DNA from: an uncultured Muribaculaceae bacterium
Lineage (GTDB): Bacteria > Bacteroidota > Bacteroidia > Bacteroidales > Muribaculaceae
Direction: 5' to 3'
DNA: 60,908 nt
NCBI GenBank assembly: GCA_947632485.1
Contig: CANRPJ010000016.1
Coordinates: forward strand, 1-60,908
Positions 34,357-43,785 of the stretch are shown here, piece after piece (within the stretch, counting starts at the first letter, position 1; every line of letters begins with the position of its first letter). The notes under the pieces are model-generated. The model saw only the letters and a list, made by a program, of their open reading frames with translations, made no database searches and was not told where the DNA came from. The translations under genes and the position numbers were made by a program.

Positions 34357-35490
34357 ATGGATAAGAAAATTCAGATGGTTGATCTTCATGGACAGTATAT
34401 GAAGATCAAATCGGAGGTAGACAAAGGTATTCAGGAAGTTATCTATACCTGCGCTTTTATCAACGGTCCTCAGGTAAAGGAATTTGGAAAAGATCTGGAG
34501 AAATACTCTGGAGCTAAACACGTCATCACATGTGGTAATGGCACCGACGCACTCCAAATTGCACTTATGGCTTTAGGTCTTAAACCCGGAGATGAAGTAA
34601 TCGTACCTGCATTTACTTATGTAGCATCCGCAGAGGTCATAGGTCTTTTGGGTCTCACTCCGGTTATGGTTGATGTAGATCCAGATACATTCAATGTTAC
34701 GATTGAAAATATTGAGAAAGCTATTTCTCCAAGAACTAAGGCAATTATCCCTGTTCATCTTTTCGGTCAGTCATGTGACATGGAGCCGATCATGAAACTT
34801 GCAAAAAACCACAATCTTTATGTGATAGAGGATAATGCACAGGCGATCGGATCTGTATATACATTTTCGGACGGGAGTAAAAAGCATACTGGTACAATCG
34901 GCACTATAGGCTGCACCTCTTTCTTCCCCTCGAAGAATCTCGGTTGCTACGGAGATGGAGGAGCCATATTTACTGATGACGATGAACTTGCAGAGAAGCT
35001 GAGGATGATAGCCAACCATGGCCAAAAGGTGAAATATCATCATTCCGTGATTGGGTGCAATTCACGCCTCGACACTATTCAGGCTGCAGTGTTGAAAGCT
35101 AAGCTCCCTCATCTTGATGAATACTGCAAGGCGAGGAAGGCTGCTGCTGATTATTACACTACGAATTTGAAGGGTGTCGATGGAATAGTTGTACCGAAGG
35201 AACTTCCTAAATCTACTCATGTCTACCATCAGTATACCCTTCAAGTGCTTGATGGGAAACGGGATGCGCTGAAAGAATTTCTTGCATCAAAAGGAATCCC
35301 GGCGATGATCTACTATCCTCTCCCTCTTCAGAAACAAGAGGCATTCAAAGATATTACAAAATCTGTAGAGTCTCTCGAGATTTCCCAACGTCTGGCCGAA
35401 TCGGTTCTCTCACTTCCGATTCATACGGAATTGACCCATGAGGAGCAGGACGTGATTATCTCAGCTATCAAGGAATTTTTCAAGAAATAA
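34357..35490 (+). CDS. wlbC: DegT/DnrJ/EryC1 aminotransferase (WbpE/WlbC)
   Basis: 377 residues, PLP sugar aminotransferase. GNGTDALQIALMALG, PAFTYVASAEV, VIEDNAQAIG, and the PLP lysine in TSFFPSKNLGCYGDGG. It should transfer an amino group to the 3-keto sugar made by the preceding enzyme, giving UDP-GlcNAc(3NH2)A. Its place between the dehydrogenase and acetyltransferase supports this. Confidence 0.9.
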   Translation: MDKKIQMVDLHGQYMKIKSEVDKGIQEVIYTCAFINGPQVKEFGKDLEKYSGAKHVITCGNGTDALQIALMALGLKPGDEVIVPAFTYVASAEVIGLLGLTPVMVDVDPDTFNVTIENIEKAISPRTKAIIPVHLFGQSCDMEPIMKLAKNHNLYVIEDNAQAIGSVYTFSDGSKKHTGTIGTIGCTSFFPSKNLGCYGDGGAIFTDDDELAEKLRMIANHGQKVKYHHSVIGCNSRLDTIQAAVLKAKLPHLDEYCKARKAAADYYTTNLKGVDGIVVPKELPKSTHVYHQYTLQVLDGKRDALKEFLASKGIPAMIYYPLPLQKQEAFKDITKSVESLEISQRLAESVLSLPIHTELTHEEQDVIISAIKEFFKK

Positions 35491-35496
35491 TATCCA

Positions 35497-36072
35497 ATGG
35501 CAGAATATTTCGCACATCCCACTGCGACTATCGATGGAGGAGCAATAATTGGAGACGGAGTCAAGATCTGGCACTATAGCCATATAATGGACGGAGCCGT
35601 ACTCGGAGAGAAATGTAACATAGGGCAGAATGTTGTAGTATCTCCCGGTGTTACGCTTGGAAAAAATGTGAAGGTTCAGAATAACATATCCATTTATACC
35701 GGAGTGATTTGTGAAGATGATGTGTTCCTCGGACCGTCTTGTGTATTCACTAATGTGACGAATCCTCGGAGTGCCATTAATCGTCATTCTCAATATGCTA
35801 AAACAGTTGTCGGAAAAGGTGCTACAATAGGTGCTAATTCCACGATTGTATGCGGTCATGACATCGGTGAATATGCGTTTATCGGAGCTGGAGCAGTAGT
35901 TACCAAAACAATACCCCCGTACGCCTTGGTTGTCGGAAACCCAGCAAGACAGATTGGTTGGATGAGCGAATACGGACACCGCCTTGAGTTCGATCAGGAC
36001 GGCCTTGCCGAGTGTCCTGAGTCAGGCCAACACTATAGGCTAAAAGATAATAAAGTAACGAGAATAAGTTAA
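35497..36072 (+). CDS. wlbB: UDP-3-amino-sugar N-acetyltransferase (WbpD/WlbB)
   Basis: 191 residues of left-handed beta-helix hexapeptide repeats ([42 protein letters not shown], then [13 protein letters not shown] and [12 protein letters not shown]). It has the usual C-terminal [16 protein letters not shown]. It acetylates the 3-amino group to give UDP-GlcNAc(3NAc)A. The gene lies 6 nt after wlbC. Confidence 0.9.
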   Translation: MAEYFAHPTATIDGGAIIGDGVKIWHYSHIMDGAVLGEKCNIGQNVVVSPGVTLGKNVKVQNNISIYTGVICEDDVFLGPSCVFTNVTNPRSAINRHSQYAKTVVGKGATIGANSTIVCGHDIGEYAFIGAGAVVTKTIPPYALVVGNPARQIGWMSEYGHRLEFDQDGLAECPESGQHYRLKDNKVTRIS

Positions 36073-36074
36073 TC

Positions 36075-37367
36075 ATGATTTACGACAAACTTCTTAACAA
36101 AGAAGCGAAGCTTGCGGTTGTCGGACTGGGATACGTTGGTCTGCCTCTTGCGCTTGAGTTCGCCAAGAAAATTTCGGTAATCGGTTTCGACATCAACGAA
36201 GAGCGCCTTGCTAAAATGCGAGAAGGAATCGATCCATCTCAAGAGTTGGAGCATTCCGCATTTGAGAATGTCGACATTGAATTCACCTCATCTCTCGATA
36301 AGCTCCGCGAGGCATCATTCTTCATTGTTGCGGTTCCAACACCTATTGACTCACACAATCAGCCTGACCTGGCGCCAGTACTGGGTGCTTCCCGCTCCGT
36401 AGGCAAGTGTCTAAAGAAAGGCGACTATGTTGTGTTTGAATCCACTGTCTATCCGGGTTGTACCGAAGAAGACTGCGTACCTATTCTCGAGGAGATTTCC
36501 GGCTTGAAATTCGGTACAGATTTCAAAGTAGGCTACTCTCCCGAACGAATAAATCCGGGAGAAAAGGTTCACACTCTGCCTAATACAATCAAGATTGTGA
36601 GTGGATGTGATTCAGAATCGCTTGAACAGATCGCTAAAGTTTACGAACTCGTAGTAAAACCGGGTGTTCATCGCGCACCCAATATCAAGGTTGCTGAAGC
36701 AGCCAAGATTATAGAGAATACTCAGCGCGATGTTAATATAGCCCTGATGAATGAGTTGTCGATAATCTTCTCACGCATCGGTATCAACACCTACGATGTG
36801 CTCGAAGCAGCCGGAACGAAGTGGAACTTCCTGAAGTTCTACCCCGGTCTCGTAGGTGGTCACTGTATCGGAGTCGATCCTTATTATTTGGTTTACAAAG
36901 CTAATGAGCTGAAATACCACAGCCAGATTATCTCAGCAGGTCGCTTTATCAACGACTCAATGGGTGGCTACATTGCAAAGAAACTCGTCAAGAAGCTTAT
37001 TGGTCTCGGCAAGGCTATTCTCGGAGCGCGTATCCTTGTGATGGGGCTTACGTTCAAAGAGAATGTAGCTGATATCCGTAACACCAAGGTCATGGATATC
37101 ATCAACGAATTGAAAGATTTCGGTGCTGATGTCGACGTGGTAGATCCCTATGCTGATCCCGAAGATGTCCGCCGCATGTATGGCATAAATCTTATCGAGA
37201 AACCACGTGGCAACTACGACGCAGTCATTGTGGCTGTAGGTCATGATGCATACAAGGAACTCAGCGAAGACCACTTTGCTAATCTAACCCACGATAATGC
37301 TGTCATCGTCGATATCAAGGGCCTCTATCGCGACAAAATTCACCGACTGAAATACTGGAGTCTGTAA
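36075..37367 (+). CDS. UDP-N-acetyl-glucosamine 6-dehydrogenase (WbpA/TviB-like)
   Basis: 430 residues, UDP-sugar dehydrogenase. Rossmann GLGYVGLPLALEFA, VAVPTPID, ESTVYPGCTEE, and the catalytic cysteine in GGHCIGVDPYY, then FKENVADIRNTKV. In this set it would make UDP-GlcNAcA, the substrate of WlbA. It has 2-nt spacing after wlbB, so the four genes are probably translated together. Confidence 0.9.
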   Translation: MIYDKLLNKEAKLAVVGLGYVGLPLALEFAKKISVIGFDINEERLAKMREGIDPSQELEHSAFENVDIEFTSSLDKLREASFFIVAVPTPIDSHNQPDLAPVLGASRSVGKCLKKGDYVVFESTVYPGCTEEDCVPILEEISGLKFGTDFKVGYSPERINPGEKVHTLPNTIKIVSGCDSESLEQIAKVYELVVKPGVHRAPNIKVAEAAKIIENTQRDVNIALMNELSIIFSRIGINTYDVLEAAGTKWNFLKFYPGLVGGHCIGVDPYYLVYKANELKYHSQIISAGRFINDSMGGYIAKKLVKKLIGLGKAILGARILVMGLTFKENVADIRNTKVMDIINELKDFGADVDVVDPYADPEDVRRMYGINLIEKPRGNYDAVIVAVGHDAYKELSEDHFANLTHDNAVIVDIKGLYRDKIHRLKYWSL

Positions 37368-37416
37368 ATAGCCGTTTTTATAGCATCATATTGCCTGCCA
37401 ATGTATAAGTAAATAA

Positions 37417-38685
37417 ATGAAATTAAAGGAAGTTCTTAAATCTCACGGTAATCTGGTTGAAAGTTTTTTATCTCTATCTACAATTAATGCGATAAATACC
37501 ATCTTGCCTTTAATTTCATTGCCCTATATGCTTCGAGTCATTGGCAAGGCATATTATGGATCCTATGCATATATTTATGTTATAGAAGACTACTTGTTAT
37601 TGTTCACAACATTTGGTTTTATTTATAGCGCAACAAAAGAAGTCTCCCAATGCAGGGAAGACAAAGAAACGCTTAACAAGATTTACACTTCGGTTTTAGT
37701 TACTAAATCGATAATCTTTCTAATCGTACTGTCAGTTTTTCTAATTGTTTCTCCGTTCGTATTGCACTCTAAGGAGGAATACTTTATGTTTTTCATTGGA
37801 CTGGGAATTGTGATAAGCGACATTTTAATGCCGACTTACTTATATCAAGGACTCGAACGGATGAGATATCTTACCATTGTAAATACCTTGCCTAAACTGA
37901 TTTTTACAGTTTTGATTTTTATAATAATAAAAAAACCATCTGACTATATATACATTATATTGCTTAATTCAATCGGATTCATACTTGCCGGAATTCTTAG
38001 CACCATTATAGCGCACAGACATCTTAAAGTAAAATTTGTTCGTGTCAGTTATAACGATATAAAAAGCCAGATAGTCGGAAGTTCTTCCGTTTTTGCATCT
38101 AATATAGGAATAAGTTTTTACCGAAATGCGAATACACTGATTTTGGGTCTGTTCTGCAGTGACAGTGTGGTTGGCGTATATGCGGCCGCTGAAAAAATTA
38201 TAAAAGCATTGCAAGGAGTTGTAAATCCAATATCGCAGGCTCTTTTTCCTCATGTGTCGAATGTATTAAAGTGCTCTACATCTATGGCTCGTGCTAAATA
38301 TATTATGAAGTTATGTGTCAAATTATGCCCTGTTCTCGTTGCTGGAGTTATTTTAACATACATTTTTGCTCCTTTATTGTCTAATATGATTCTTGGCAAG
38401 GATTTTTCTGATGCAATTCCACTGATCAGGATTATGAGTATCGTTGTCCTCTTTGGATGTCTGAATTATATTTTGGGTTTTGTGGGGATGGTCAATAATA
38501 ACGCAAGTGAGCTATTTTTCAAGTATGTCATTATTGCTGGGCTAGCAAATATCATAATAGTTTCACTGTTTGCTTCTTCATTTTCTTATTACGCAGCCGC
38601 ATGGAATATAGTTATTTCAGAGGGTCTCTTATTTTTACTATGTCTAATATATTTCATAAAAATGAGGCGCACCTCCATTCTCTAA
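37417..38685 (+). CDS. wzx: Wzx-type flippase (MATE/polysaccharide transporter family)
   Basis: 422 residues with about 12 hydrophobic segments. The N-terminus has LPYMLRVIGKAYYGSYAYI and SQCREDKETLNKIYTS, and the middle has the SSVFASNIGISFYRNANTLILG segment typical of O-unit flippases. It should move lipid-linked repeat units across the inner membrane. It begins an AT-rich stretch (to about 42 kb), the usual sign of a serotype-specific core. Confidence 0.85.
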   Translation: MKLKEVLKSHGNLVESFLSLSTINAINTILPLISLPYMLRVIGKAYYGSYAYIYVIEDYLLLFTTFGFIYSATKEVSQCREDKETLNKIYTSVLVTKSIIFLIVLSVFLIVSPFVLHSKEEYFMFFIGLGIVISDILMPTYLYQGLERMRYLTIVNTLPKLIFTVLIFIIIKKPSDYIYIILLNSIGFILAGILSTIIAHRHLKVKFVRVSYNDIKSQIVGSSSVFASNIGISFYRNANTLILGLFCSDSVVGVYAAAEKIIKALQGVVNPISQALFPHVSNVLKCSTSMARAKYIMKLCVKLCPVLVAGVILTYIFAPLLSNMILGKDFSDAIPLIRIMSIVVLFGCLNYILGFVGMVNNNASELFFKYVIIAGLANIIIVSLFASSFSYYAAAWNIVISEGLLFLLCLIYFIKMRRTSIL

Positions 38686-38773
38686 AAAATAAGATTTTGC
38701 GATTTCAATACAAAATTTTAAAGCAGAGCGCCTAAATAAACTCGAAACTTTTATTATCTAATATTCTCTTGAT

Positions 38774-40051
38774 TTGCTTTATCTGTTTTTCCTCGTAGTT
38801 GAAGTGATGTTGTTTGCAATCTTCGAGAAGAAGTTATGGGGCACATATATTACCCCACTAAACGCTTTATCTATACCTACCACTTTGGTAATTATTATAG
38901 CTATTGTTTATAGCCACCTGTCTCTTACATTCTATAACTTTTATCTTCCGGCGATAATTGTATGGATTGTAGGATACGCTCTTTTCCAATTATCCAGTGT
39001 CATTTTTTCTACCGCACGAGTAAATTACAAAGTCCAAAACCAAGAACTGAAAAGTAGGATTCTCACAAGATATAATATTTCTTCTGAAGAAAAAGATAAG
39101 AATTTCTATAAAACGTTGTGTTATGTGGCATCATTCCTAATCTTGTTCGCAATTTTGAAGATGCCGAGTGTCGGGGATATGACGTGGGGATCAGACGAGT
39201 TTGCAGAAGAGTTTGTTAAAGATGGTATTGTCGGCCATGTTATAGTCTTTATTTGTGCAATATTAGGTTACATGGTATATGAAATAGATAAAAAGCACAA
39301 ATATGCCCTGTTCCTAATATTCCTTTCAATAGTAGTATTATATGGTCAAGGTGTCAAATCTTGGATTTTTGTTCCGATATTGTCTGGCTTAATCGCAAGA
39401 ATAGTTTCAGGGAAAACCAAACTCAATTTAAAGGTAGTCTGTTGTGTAGTAGTTTTATCATTTCTAATATTTATAATTAGCTACTTACTTATAATGGTAG
39501 TAGCCGGACAAAGTGAGTTTAATTGCAATTTCATAGAATTCTTGTTTGATCATTTTATGTTTTATCTTATTGGCGGTCCTCTTTCTTTTAGTATAGACTA
39601 TCAAAATGGACTATATGAACCATATATGTTTGAGGAACTTATCTCGCCAATTATTAATTTGTTTAATTATTTCTCTGGAGACAAATATATAAATCCTATA
39701 AATCCCATTTATCTCTACATTGGTCATTCAGAAAACAATGTACGGACAGCGATGGGGACTATTTTTGCTTATTCTCAAGATTGGTTAATATTTATAATTT
39801 TTAATATTTTGTTGTCGTTGACACTATATATAATATTTGCTATTGCAATTCATAGTAACAACATATTCATTAAAATGGCAAATTGCTGTAATATCGCGTT
39901 ATTGTGTTTGGGATTCTTTGATTATTTTTGGCTTAATCTTAGCTCATACGAGATTGTCGCTATTTATATCATCTTGGCCTTTCTCTTCAAATATCTCCCC
40001 TGCAATAATAAATCTGTTAAACGAAGATCTAATATTAAACTAATTATATGA
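38774..40051 (+). CDS. wzy: Wzy-like O-antigen/capsule polymerase
   Basis: About 425 residues with about 10 hydrophobic segments and a periplasmic loop near residues 270-325. There are no sharp sequence motifs, as usual for Wzy. The function is inferred from topology and its place between wzx and glycosyltransferases. The TTG start at 38774 keeps the first membrane helix whole; the first ATG is at 38807. It is strongly AT-rich. The end overlaps the next gene by 4 nt. Confidence 0.7.
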   Translation: MLYLFFLVVEVMLFAIFEKKLWGTYITPLNALSIPTTLVIIIAIVYSHLSLTFYNFYLPAIIVWIVGYALFQLSSVIFSTARVNYKVQNQELKSRILTRYNISSEEKDKNFYKTLCYVASFLILFAILKMPSVGDMTWGSDEFAEEFVKDGIVGHVIVFICAILGYMVYEIDKKHKYALFLIFLSIVVLYGQGVKSWIFVPILSGLIARIVSGKTKLNLKVVCCVVVLSFLIFIISYLLIMVVAGQSEFNCNFIEFLFDHFMFYLIGGPLSFSIDYQNGLYEPYMFEELISPIINLFNYFSGDKYINPINPIYLYIGHSENNVRTAMGTIFAYSQDWLIFIIFNILLSLTLYIIFAIAIHSNNIFIKMANCCNIALLCLGFFDYFWLNLSSYEIVAIYIILAFLFKYLPCNNKSVKRRSNIKLII

Positions 40052-41040
40052 CCGGAATAATTATATTAAATTGGAACGGATGGCAGGATACACTTGACTG
40101 CGTAAAATCCTTAATGGAAACGAACGGAGAAGAATTTTTCTTGATAATCGTAGACAATGGATCTTCAAATGACTCAATTATACAATTACGAAGACTGTTA
40201 GGTGAGGTTTCTGATTTTAAAGTATATTACATGGAATCAATATCTGCCAATGCACCGTCGTCTATCAGCAATAAGGAAATTATCTTATTAAATGCAGAAT
40301 ACAATTATGGATTCGCAAAAGGAAATAATATTGGATTAAAGATTGCGAAGCAATATTCTCCACAGTATTTCATGTTGTTGAACAATGACACATTGGTAGA
40401 ACCTGATTTTTTGCGGATTCTTGTAGAATTTATTGAAACTAATTCTGAATACAGTGCTCTTACGCCTAGGATTGCATATTATTCTGATCCAAAACTTATT
40501 TGGAACTGTGGCGGAATCCTAAAATGGGGATTTAGAAAATACTATTATGGGAATCGACCGATATCTGAAATAAAGGAGAAGTCCCATATCGATATAGAAT
40601 ATATAACCGGTTGCGCCTTATTCTTCAAAAGTGACCTTATTAAAAGCAAGAATCTTCTTACAGAAAGATTCTTTCATGGTGAAGAAGATATCGAATTTTC
40701 ATATCGAATGAAAAAATCCGGTAAGAAAATTGCTTGTGTTTTATCTTCTCATATTCTACATAAGGTGGGTGTGTCTCTTGGTAATAAATGCAGTATAGGG
40801 AAAATTTATGTCCATTACCTTAATAGATTTATAGACATGAGACTTTTAATGACATCTCTGAACTACAGTTTATGGAAGTATGTATACTTCCCATATATTG
40901 CATATTTATTGCATCGGTTGAATTTTAGTTGGCGAGAAATTTGTACTTTTATCAAGAAACTTAACTATGAATCCCGAATTCTTGATGGCGTATCAAAAGA
41001 AAAATTTCTTTATCATATCAATAATGGTTTAGACAAATGA
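40048..41040 (+). CDS. Family 2 glycosyltransferase
   Basis: 330 residues, GT-A fold. N-terminal GIIILNWNGWQDTLDCV, DNGSSNDSI, MLLNNDTLVEPDFL (DxD-type acidic motif), and FFHGEEDIEFSYRMKKSGK. It resembles rhamnosyltransferase-type GT2 enzymes that extend the repeat unit on the inner face of the membrane. The exact sugar is unknown. Overlaps neighbours by 4 nt on both sides. Confidence 0.85.
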   Translation: MTGIIILNWNGWQDTLDCVKSLMETNGEEFFLIIVDNGSSNDSIIQLRRLLGEVSDFKVYYMESISANAPSSISNKEIILLNAEYNYGFAKGNNIGLKIAKQYSPQYFMLLNNDTLVEPDFLRILVEFIETNSEYSALTPRIAYYSDPKLIWNCGGILKWGFRKYYYGNRPISEIKEKSHIDIEYITGCALFFKSDLIKSKNLLTERFFHGEEDIEFSYRMKKSGKKIACVLSSHILHKVGVSLGNKCSIGKIYVHYLNRFIDMRLLMTSLNYSLWKYVYFPYIAYLLHRLNFSWREICTFIKKLNYESRILDGVSKEKFLYHINNGLDK

Positions 41041-42248
41041 ACATATTATATGTTTTAACCAGCACTTTTCCATTCGGCAAAGGAGAAACGTTTATAGACA
41101 ATGAAGTAGAGTATTGGAATTCTTTTGACAAAATTTTTGTTTGTCATTCGAGTAATGAATCTATTCCCAGATATGTTTTACCCAAAGATGTCGAAATTAT
41201 AAAGTTGCCAAATTGGAAAAATATTTTCTCAGTCTCAAGAATTAAAAATGCTATTAAAAGACAAGAATTTAAGACCGAACTTAAAAAAATAATCAACACG
41301 AAGGTGTTTTTATTCAGACGTTTATTCTCTCTGATTGCTTGGACAGTATATGGAGAATTAATTTTTAATCATTTAGCATTACAAATAAAAGACGATATAG
41401 ATTCCGGGAATAGAGTTTATTTATATTCTTATTGGTGCAATCATAAAGCTTATGGCGCAGCAAGATTAAAAGAAAAATATGGACAGAATGTATGTGCTGT
41501 TTCTAGAGCACATGGTTACGATCTTTATATAGAGAGATCAAAATCAAATTATATTCCCTACAGAGAATATATTGCAAATGAATTAGATAGAATTTATTCC
41601 ATCTCTGAAAATGGTTATAATTATTTATGTGAGATTTTGCCGTCTCATATTGAAAAAATTGATGTCGCAAAACTTGGAACCCCTGACGTTGATGGCGTTT
41701 CTGAGGCTCCAGACAATTCTAAAATCCATATAGTTAGTTGTTCTCATATGGTTCCTATCAAAAGGCTCAACCTTCTAATTGAGACGCTAAGTCAAGTATA
41801 TTTCCCAATTAAATGGACTCACATTGGAGACGGCCCGTTGATGAGTGAGTTAAAAAAACTTACTGAAAAGCTACCGAATAACGTAGAATGTGTTTTTACC
41901 GGGAATCTCACACAACATGCTGTATATGAATTATACCATACCGAAAAATTTCATTTTCTTATAAACGTGTCAGAATCAGAAGGTATTCCTGTATCTATAA
42001 TGGAAGCGATGTCTTTTGGCATACCAGTAATAGCGACAAACGTAGGCGGGACATCAGAAATAGTAAAAAATGGTATAAACGGATTTCTTATATCGAAAGA
42101 TTTCAATCCATACGATTTGGCTCATATGTTGACTAATAACTATCAAATCTGTGATGGTTTAAGGAATGGAGCAATTGATATCTGGCACAATAATTATTCT
42201 GCTAAAAATAACTATACAAAATTCTTCAATCAATTGATTAACTTATAA
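41037..42248 (+). CDS. Family 4 glycosyltransferase
   Basis: 403 residues, GT-B fold. N-terminal LTSTFPFGKGETFIDNEVEYW, and C-terminal nucleotide-sugar site SESEGIPVSIMEAMSFGIPVIATNVGGTSEI (the E-x7-E motif of GT4). It adds one sugar to the repeat unit; donor and acceptor are unknown. It is AT-rich like its neighbours. Confidence 0.85.
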   Translation: MNILYVLTSTFPFGKGETFIDNEVEYWNSFDKIFVCHSSNESIPRYVLPKDVEIIKLPNWKNIFSVSRIKNAIKRQEFKTELKKIINTKVFLFRRLFSLIAWTVYGELIFNHLALQIKDDIDSGNRVYLYSYWCNHKAYGAARLKEKYGQNVCAVSRAHGYDLYIERSKSNYIPYREYIANELDRIYSISENGYNYLCEILPSHIEKIDVAKLGTPDVDGVSEAPDNSKIHIVSCSHMVPIKRLNLLIETLSQVYFPIKWTHIGDGPLMSELKKLTEKLPNNVECVFTGNLTQHAVYELYHTEKFHFLINVSESEGIPVSIMEAMSFGIPVIATNVGGTSEIVKNGINGFLISKDFNPYDLAHMLTNNYQICDGLRNGAIDIWHNNYSAKNNYTKFFNQLINL

Positions 42249-42254
42249 ACTTAA

Positions 42255-43472
42255 ATGAATATATTGCTTATTAATCATTATGCTGGAAATCCGAAGCTTG
42301 GTATGGAGTTCCGACCTTATTATCTTGGTAGAGAATGGGTAAAGAGTGGGAATAAGGTAATGATTATTGGCGGGTCTTTCTCTCATCTACGTAAGCAGCA
42401 ACCAACATCTACAGAGGAAAATATTGAAGGTATCAAGTATCGTTGGATTCCACTTAAGCCTTATAAAGGAAATGGCATCGGGCGCATACGCTCTATGTTT
42501 GATTTTGTCAGAAAGTTGTGGTTTCGTTATAAGAGATATCTCGGGGATTTCAAGCCGGACGTAGTCATAGCTTCTTCTACCTATCCTCTTGATATTTACC
42601 CGGCTCATCGAATAGCGAAACATTATGGCGCAAAATTAGTCTACGAAGTACATGATCTCTGGCCGCTGTCGCCTGTTGAATTAGGTGGTTACTCGAAATA
42701 TCACCCTTTTATCATGGTCATGCAGGCGGCTGAAGATTATTGCTATCGTCATGCTGATAAAGTAGTTTCCCTGCTTCCAAACGCTCTTGAGCACATGAAA
42801 GAGCGAGGAATGGACGAAAAAAAGTTTGCATATATTCCGAACGGATATATACCAGAAGAGTGGGAAAACCCACAGAATCCTCCTCATGAGATAGTTGACT
42901 TAATAGTTAAATCAAAGGAAGAGGGGAAATTTGTAATCATGTATGCTGGGGGGCATGCTATTTCTAATGCTCTTGACTTTTTCCTTGATGCCATGAAGAT
43001 GGTTGAAGATAATAATGTAATTGCTTTGATGATAGGAAATGGTCAAGAGAAGGAAAGACTTCGTAAACGTACTGAAGTTGAGGGAATTGAAAATGTGATT
43101 TTTCTTAATCCCGTAAAAAAAGATGAAATTCCCGGAACACTTGGCTTGGCTGATGCTCTTTACATCGGGTGGAAAAAGAATCCTCTTTATAGATTTGGTA
43201 TTTGTCCGAACAAGCTATTTGATTATATGATGGCTGCTAAACCGATTATTCATTCGGTTGCCGCTCCAAATGATTGGGTGAAGGATGGTAATTGCGGGAT
43301 ATCAGTAGAAGCGGAAAATTCTCAGGAATTAGCAAAAGCCATAAAAGAGCTGTCGCAATGGTCATCAGAAAGACTAAAGGAAACCGGGGAAAGAGGTAAA
43401 GCCTATTGTCGGAAAATGTTTAAATATAGTGATCAGGCAGACAAATTTTTGAGAGTCTTGCAAATTAATTAG
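42255..43472 (+). CDS. Family 4 glycosyltransferase (WbuB-like)
   Basis: 405 residues. N-terminal NHYAGNPKLGMEFRPYYLGREW and C-terminal NPLYRFGICPNKLFDYMMAAKPII place it with WbuB-type GT4 enzymes that add N-acetylfucosamine or similar amino sugars. It is probably the transferase acting early on the lipid-linked sugar. It is less AT-rich than the genes just upstream. Confidence 0.8.
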   Translation: MNILLINHYAGNPKLGMEFRPYYLGREWVKSGNKVMIIGGSFSHLRKQQPTSTEENIEGIKYRWIPLKPYKGNGIGRIRSMFDFVRKLWFRYKRYLGDFKPDVVIASSTYPLDIYPAHRIAKHYGAKLVYEVHDLWPLSPVELGGYSKYHPFIMVMQAAEDYCYRHADKVVSLLPNALEHMKERGMDEKKFAYIPNGYIPEEWENPQNPPHEIVDLIVKSKEEGKFVIMYAGGHAISNALDFFLDAMKMVEDNNVIALMIGNGQEKERLRKRTEVEGIENVIFLNPVKKDEIPGTLGLADALYIGWKKNPLYRFGICPNKLFDYMMAAKPIIHSVAAPNDWVKDGNCGISVEAENSQELAKAIKELSQWSSERLKETGERGKAYCRKMFKYSDQADKFLRVLQIN

Positions 43473-43532
43473 AATTATTGATAATAGTTACTATAATTGG
43501 GGCGAGACCTCAATTTATAAAGGCAGCCACTG

Positions 43533-43785
43533 TCAGTTTGTGCTTACAGATGGTTGAGGTTTACAAAAGGAAGCATATTTCTTCTCTAAACCCTGTATTA
43601 CAATGCGCGATGAAACAGAATGGGTAGAATTGGTAGAATATGGTTTCAATAAACTAGTTGGAGCAGATACTGCCCAAATCGTTAAACTTGTTAATGAGAC
43701 TGCAGAGAAAACAGATATAGATTTCTTGAAGCGCCTATATGGTAATGGCGATGCGGGCGAAAAGATCATTGAGAATCTGAGATGA
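43533..43785 (+). pseudogene. Nonhydrolysing UDP-sugar 2-epimerase (WbpI/WecB-like), 3' remnant
   Basis: The frame reads QFVLTDG, a TGA where family members have a second Gly of TDSGG, then GLQKEAYFFSKPCITMRDETEW and a C-terminal helix ending at 43785. Only the last about 83 codons of a normally 360-380 codon gene remain. An open frame from ATG 43603 covers 60 residues, but no active site. Its stop overlaps the ATG of the next gene (ATGA), so the intact gene was once part of this operon. Confidence 0.8.

Noticed and set aside
35461..35979. 172-residue minus-strand open frame
   Set aside because: Shadow of the hexapeptide acetyltransferase, whose repeats are unmistakable.
38774..38806. ATG at 38807 as the polymerase start
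   Set aside because: It would cut the first membrane helix; the TTG at 38774 was kept, although uncertain.
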